Assembly: GCA_001931875.2 (NCBI GenBank)
Contig: MSJH02000830.1
Span: forward strand, 432,815-496,814
DNA: 64,000 nt
Direction: 5' to 3'
From: Byssochlamys sp. IMV 00236
Lineage: Eukaryota > Ascomycota > Eurotiomycetes > Eurotiales > Thermoascaceae
Shown: in pieces, positions 59,136 to 64,000 of the stretch
How the letters are laid out: the number at the start of each line of letters is the position of its first letter
Position numbering within the stretch: the stretch's first letter is position 1
Program-made: the position numbers and the translations under genes
Notes under the pieces: generated by a model
Database searches by the model: none
Seen by the model: the letters and a program-made list of their open reading frames with translations, nothing else
Told to the model about the DNA's origin: nothing

Positions 59136-62100
59136 TCAGTTATCCACCGACCCATTTAGAAGCTGGTTGAGAATATCCAATGGGCTCGGTTTCACATCAC
59201 CATCTTGTTCAACAATGTCGAAGACTTCCTCCATACTGTCTTCTTCCATGGTGCTATTGGCCGGTTCGTGCACCGACAGCTGTCCAATTGATTTCTCGTT
59301 CACCTCATGGTATGAGGGATGATTTTCGTCAAGTGATTTCTTATCCTCAGGTTTGTCGTCGAGATCGAGCAAGTCGAAGTCAGCCTCAAGGCACACAGGC
59401 GCAGTAGACGCAGAAGAAATGAACCTCGCGTGGGACGACTCCGACAGGCCGAAGTCAAGCAGGTCGTCCAATGAGTCGATACTACTGCTATTCTCTGTCA
59501 TATCTTGACGCGCGGAGTGAACGTCGCGTGTAATATTGTTCGAGAACGGATCATGCTGGAATAATTCCAAGAGCTGACCTGAAGGCTGAATACCCTGCAC
59601 AGTTTCAACATCGGTCCGTATGCTGTCATCAATTAGAATCCCAGTAGCGCGACCACGATATTTTCGGGATCCAGGCCCTTTCCCATGGATGTCGTGCTCG
59701 CGGTTGACGCTTTGCTCATAATCACCCATTGCAATCTTACCCAAGATGGTTGAAAGTACCCATGGGAAGCTGATCAAGGGAAGCTTATTCAGTTCTGGAA
59801 CTTCTCGGTGAAATTGCAATCCATCGTGCACATCCTTCTCACGATGTTTATTCAACGCAGTGACCATATCATCGTGCGTAACTTTATACATTGCTACTGC
59901 TAAGGGGCTTAGTAGCTCGAATGTCCGTCCGCCAACTTTTTCGTAGCATGCGTTTCGGAAACGTTCTCGGAGAGAAGAAGACAATGCACCCAGCTCTTCG
60001 TGGAATTTGTAGTCTTTACTCATGTTCGCATGACTGAGAACAAAAGTGGACCACACCTCGAATTCAGTTTTGATTTCGTGCTGCGCCATAATTCTGCGCA
60101 TGGATGCATCGTATTCATCCTTAAGATCTTTGGCGAACTGTTTGAGATCGTCGCTAGGCTCAATGTCACAGTCAAGGATCCGCTGGTCAAAGGACATTTC
60201 CAGATGAGGAATGAAATTGACCCGATCAACATTGTCGTAGAGTTGACCGAGGATCTTCCTGGAGGTATAGATTTTCTCCTTCGGCTGATGCTTCTTCTCC
60301 ATAAAGTGAGGCCACATTTTCGGTTGCAGATTACGAGTCATCCTAGCGGGCGCTCCAGTTTTGTTGTAATCTACTGCATCCGAGTGCAACTGCGCGAGAC
60401 GTATGCACTTCTCTTCGTTCACACCTCCCTCAAGGCGATCTGCAAAAGCAAGATGAGCTTGTGCGATACGTGGCAAATGGTCGTTCTTCATGTATGTGAC
60501 GAAGAACGAAGTGATATCATTAACGGTGACATCGCGATCCAAATCATCAGCTTTGGTGGCTGTATAATCCATAGGCGCACGAAACCAATCCTCGGGAAGT
60601 AGATCTGGATCCCAGATCACGAGATAGTCGTCACCATCTAAATCACCGCCAGAGCACATACTTGATATATCGCGGTCTCCACTCTGGGGCATGACAACCA
60701 CGTCCCTGAGCTCCCTCAATTGGGGCACGTTGACAGCCCTCACAACACGAATATCGCCGGGGTGAAGCGAGGGATTGCGGGCAAGGATACATGGTCCCTC
60801 TATGACTTGATAGCTTCCACCTTGGTCTGGACGCGGTACCTGTACAAATATTTCAGGAAGTGCAGCTAGCTTCTCTTCGTATGAAGCATCTTTGTCTGGG
60901 ATATCCTTCTCAAAGTGGCCTTTCAGAATACCGAAGTCATCCATGCATCCAAGCAAGCAGGCTCCCTTATCGATCACAATTTTCGCCTTCTCTTTGAGGT
61001 ATTTGATCTGCCAGGCACGCCACAACTCAAGAAGTGACATGACAAAAGGTTCCTTAGCCTCCTGGAAACCGTCTTCAACCATCTTACCGACGACCAAACT
61101 CATCTGATTCGGATCGACATATTTCTGTAGTAGGCGAATGGCGTGGGACTCGCTAGTCATGGCTTCATCAAGGCTTTGAAGCATGGCACGCATCTTTTCA
61201 AGGAAGACTCGATCTTGTATTCCAAGTGTTGATAGAACGATAATCAACTGACGGTTCAACGTAGCCATAGAGAACTGAGACCAGCGAATGATCTCCAAGC
61301 CATTATGGATGGCAGCGAATTTGTATTGGCTCTTGCGAATATGAATTTCCTGTCTCTGCGCTTCTGGGGAGACGGTCAAGATACCCTTACAGCCTCCAAG
61401 GCGGAATTGGAATACTGAAGGAGGGTCCCCAGAAGGCGTCTTTATTTTCAACTCGGTCTTTGCCATCTCAGCAAGGAATCTGGATATCCGGCCGACTCCG
61501 TCAGAGAAAGTATATCCATTCCGGACAATGTCTTCAATCTCGCATACTTGCACGGAACAACCGGTCACAGCCCGAGTTGTGGAGAAGCATTGTCCCAGCC
61601 TCGCAGCGTGCTTGGCGATATTTCTGATGTTGCCGAAACTGCCCATCCAAGCACGGATATTCGATGCTGTTAAGTTGGGTAAAGGGGCGAAGAAGTAAGC
61701 ACCATGTTCACGAAACTGTGAATTGCCAAATGCAAGGAATTCGTAGTGCCGATCACCTATGGTGATGCCGTTCGCCATCGTTCTCTTGATCCTGGTAAAT
61801 ACCTCGTCCATCGTGTTGTTCTCTGTAGAATTGATCCTTCCTTGCAGTTTCTCATCCGTGAATCGGACCCGGAGGAAGCGATCAGCATGTTCAATATAGT
61901 GACGTATAACGCGATTTGTGATATCAACAGAGGGAGTGTTGTAGTAGACCGTGCTAGGGGTCACCTTGGCAGAGCGCATGTAACAGCAGTAGGAAGGGAG
62001 CCTAGTTTTCGTAATACCTTTCACAAACTTTATATTGAATATTTCCAGCGGGTCATGATACACTATTTTCTCTGTCGACACATGCTCGAGTAGTCGTCTC

Positions 62101-63703
62101 GCCTTAGCCTCGTCCATAGCTGCAAGTTTGTCGATGAACTCCTTCTTGGCTCTGAACTCGCTGATGTAGCCGTGAGATAGGCAGACTTCCAACTGGTATC
62201 TCACCGAAAAAGGAAGAGGGACATAGTCATCTTCGACCAAGTATTCTAACGAAGATGACTGCTTAGATTGACGGTTATCAGGCGGATCGATCCATTTCCA
62301 TATGCGGACGATTGCTGCTGTCTCGGGGCGCTGAAGAGAAAAGTTACTGTCGGACTCGATAATAACATTGAAATCTCTTAGCATATCGCAGAGCATTGTG
62401 AACTGGCCCTTGTAATCGACGTCCCTGGGATACGTGATCCGGAACGTGGTCCATTTACCTAAACAGTAAAAATAAGCCATGGCAGATAGCATCCACCTGG
62501 ATCCGTACTTACCGATATCGATCAATGGTTTTGCTTTGCGTAGGCAGACTGGAAGAGGCGCCAATTCTTCTGGGGTACGGACAATGTCTGTCTGGCGGTA
62601 CCATGTATCGGCATCCCTCCAACTGTTATCAGCGTCCACAAATGATGATCCAATGTTTCTAATCTTGCGGTGGTAGATAGGCGGAGTGTCAAGGGTGAAG
62701 GCATGGGATATGGGATCTGAAGGGGAATCTTGGATTTGAGAGATGCGAGTCAACTGCGAAAAAGGGACTTTGAGACGATAGTCATGAAGGCGCCCGTTCG
62801 AAAGGTCCTTCTGACGTGCGTTGAAAATCGGTAGCTGGAAGCTGACAGTTATAGCACGTCTCCTGACATCCACAATGAGACTCGCATGCTCCTGAGAACC
62901 AGCCCCAACGGTCCGCATGGGTAACATCATATCATTATCCCACAATACGCCGATGTCCATCGTATGAACTGGCAGATTCTGGAAGATAAACAATATTAGT
63001 CAAAGAATATCAAGTAGGACGGAGAAGCAGAACCTACGATTTCGGCCGGATAAGAGACATCAGGTCTCACTGGGCTTGGAATCTCACTGTTCTTCCGTTC
63101 TGTGTCCAGATGGACATATATGGTTGCCAGCCGTCCGCCAGAAAGCGTGATAGTATACGTGCCTTTTCTCCAGAAGTCTGAGTGCGGAGGTGGTCTGTTC
63201 CATGTCAGTTTTCCTTGATAGTGAAGATGAAATGAGGTGAAGACAAACTTGAAACGGATCTTTCCGCGATGTTCTCGTCGACCGCGAGCATCCTCAAAGA
63301 GGTCAATTGAAAAGATATGGCCTTCATTTTTGAAGGCCTGCCAGAGGACAAACGTATTGGCCTCAGGTGGGACGCTTGACAAGCTCACAGCGAGGGTTTC
63401 CCACGACTTCCAAGGAGCACGGATCAATGCTAGGGGCATCATTTGGGGCTGTGGTGACGGAGCAGCCACCGGTATATGAGCAGCAGCCTGAGATGCATCG
63501 CGTTGTGGAGGCATCTGCGTGCCTGGGTTCAGACGTGGCGGTGGCAGGAGGGAGTTACCACCCCTGCCACCGGTGCCTTGAACCCGGCCAACCCCCATAC
63601 TGGGTCCTGGTGCTAGATTTATGTGAGTCAGTGATGTCGGGAAGATGAAAGACGAAGCTGTTGGCTGTGGACGAGGCCTTGAGTCGTTCCTGCGAGGAGG
63701 CAT
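59136..63703 (-). CDS. RNA-dependent RNA polymerase of the RNA-silencing type
   Basis: Cellular RdRP that turns single-stranded RNA into double-stranded RNA for Dicer in quelling-like silencing or meiotic silencing. Exons 63703-63249, 63194-63038, 62978-62513 and 62458-59136 give 1466 residues. The Pro-rich N-terminus is followed by an RRM-like segment (about 110-160: NTFVLWQAFKNEGHIFSIDLFEDARGRR, then PPPHSDFW) as in fission-yeast Rdp1 and Neurospora SAD-1/RRP-3, which is why I prefer that clade to QDE-1. The catalytic motif DLDGDD is at 965-970 in CSGGDLDGDDYLVIWD. Flanking conserved blocks are FSDGVGRISRFLAEM, QFRLGGCKGILTVSP, RNPSLHPGDIRVV and HSDAVDYNKTGAP. Introns 63248-63195 and 62512-62459 are both 54 bases and stop-free. 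A start 47 codons further upstream (63844) is open but less likely. Confidence 0.95.
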
Positions 63704-64000
63704 GCTGAAAGGAGTAGTCTGAAAGGGCAGGATGATATTGATAGAGTAGAAGATCAAGTTTGGACCCGTGAATGAGAGGAGTGCGAGTGAAGTAAGACGG
63801 GATGAGTGAGGTTGGAATCTGGAAGAAGACAAAAAACAGAACACAAGGTGGAGGAGACAGGTGTTGCCACGTGAGGTCTTCCTTTTGTTGATAGCATCAA
63901 ATAGGAGCAGATGACATCCTGATGCTGATAAACGTTGTGCAGATTCGATTCTTCGATGAAGATGGGAGATCGACTCTGCCTAGAGCCTACGAGGGAGCAA
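63704..64000. other. Right edge, promoter of the RdRP gene
   Basis: Upstream flank of the minus-strand RdRP gene; nothing else is seen. A CACGTG E-box-like hexamer is at 63869-63874. Confidence 0.5.

Noticed and set aside
62459..62512. Reading the 54-base segment as RdRP coding sequence
   Set aside because: The segment has a canonical donor and acceptor, and its removal restores DIG joined to KWTTFRITYP as expected from relatives.
63249..63844. RdRP start at 63844 (47 codons upstream)
   Set aside because: The extra segment is not polymerase-like and reads as translated leader; the ATG at 63703 begins the basic Pro-rich start expected for the family.

Overview
This window is nuclear DNA from a filamentous ascomycete, most likely a member of the Eurotiales (Aspergillus or a close relative). 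The evidence is the many short introns (about 47-75 bases, GTAAGT-like donors, CTRAC-like branch sites), the fungal Zn2Cys6 regulators, a BimE-type APC1, a PrtT-like regulator and a fungal RNA-silencing RdRP. Gene identities come from reading the translations and recalling families; no database search was run.

Left part (1-13.5 kb): the 3' end of a PrtT-like Zn2Cys6 regulator; a nine-exon NADPH oxidase of the NoxB class; a mitochondrial glutaryl-CoA dehydrogenase; a Ubc4/5-type ubiquitin-conjugating enzyme with an unusual loop insertion; and, on the minus strand, a VOC (glyoxalase-fold) domain fused to a long Ser-rich tail with a glycine-zipper-like hydrophobic stretch. About 2.8 kb without a convincing gene follows.

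Middle (16-39 kb): mainly housekeeping genes. EMG1/NEP1 (ribosome biogenesis, minus strand) is followed by about 2.5 kb without a gene, then an ECO1-type cohesin acetyltransferase, two low-complexity proteins of unknown function, eIF2A, a Nup37-like beta-propeller nucleoporin (minus strand) and, divergent from it across 434 bases, the intronless 2082-residue APC1/BimE gene.

Right part (39.7-64 kb): a Gal4/Lac9-like Zn2Cys6 regulator sits downstream of an MFS sugar transporter on the same strand, a likely sugar-utilisation pair with CreA-like motifs in the transporter promoter. Then come a secreted or anchored coiled-coil protein of unknown family, Elongator subunit ELP6, ribosomal protein eL37 (minus), splicing factor SLU7 (minus), divergent REV3 (DNA polymerase zeta), and a complete RNA-dependent RNA polymerase of the RNA-silencing type (minus).

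I found no transposon, CRISPR array, tRNA or rRNA. Exon boundaries were set by hand from splice consensus, reading frame and remembered family alignments, and all reconstructed coding lengths are multiples of three. The less ordinary items are the VOC fusion protein, the NoxB gene, a probable GC-AG intron in the Nup37-like gene, a short upstream ORF ending two bases before the APC1 start, two 54-base stop-free introns in the RdRP, and the 531-residue orphan protein with a repeated CPG motif.
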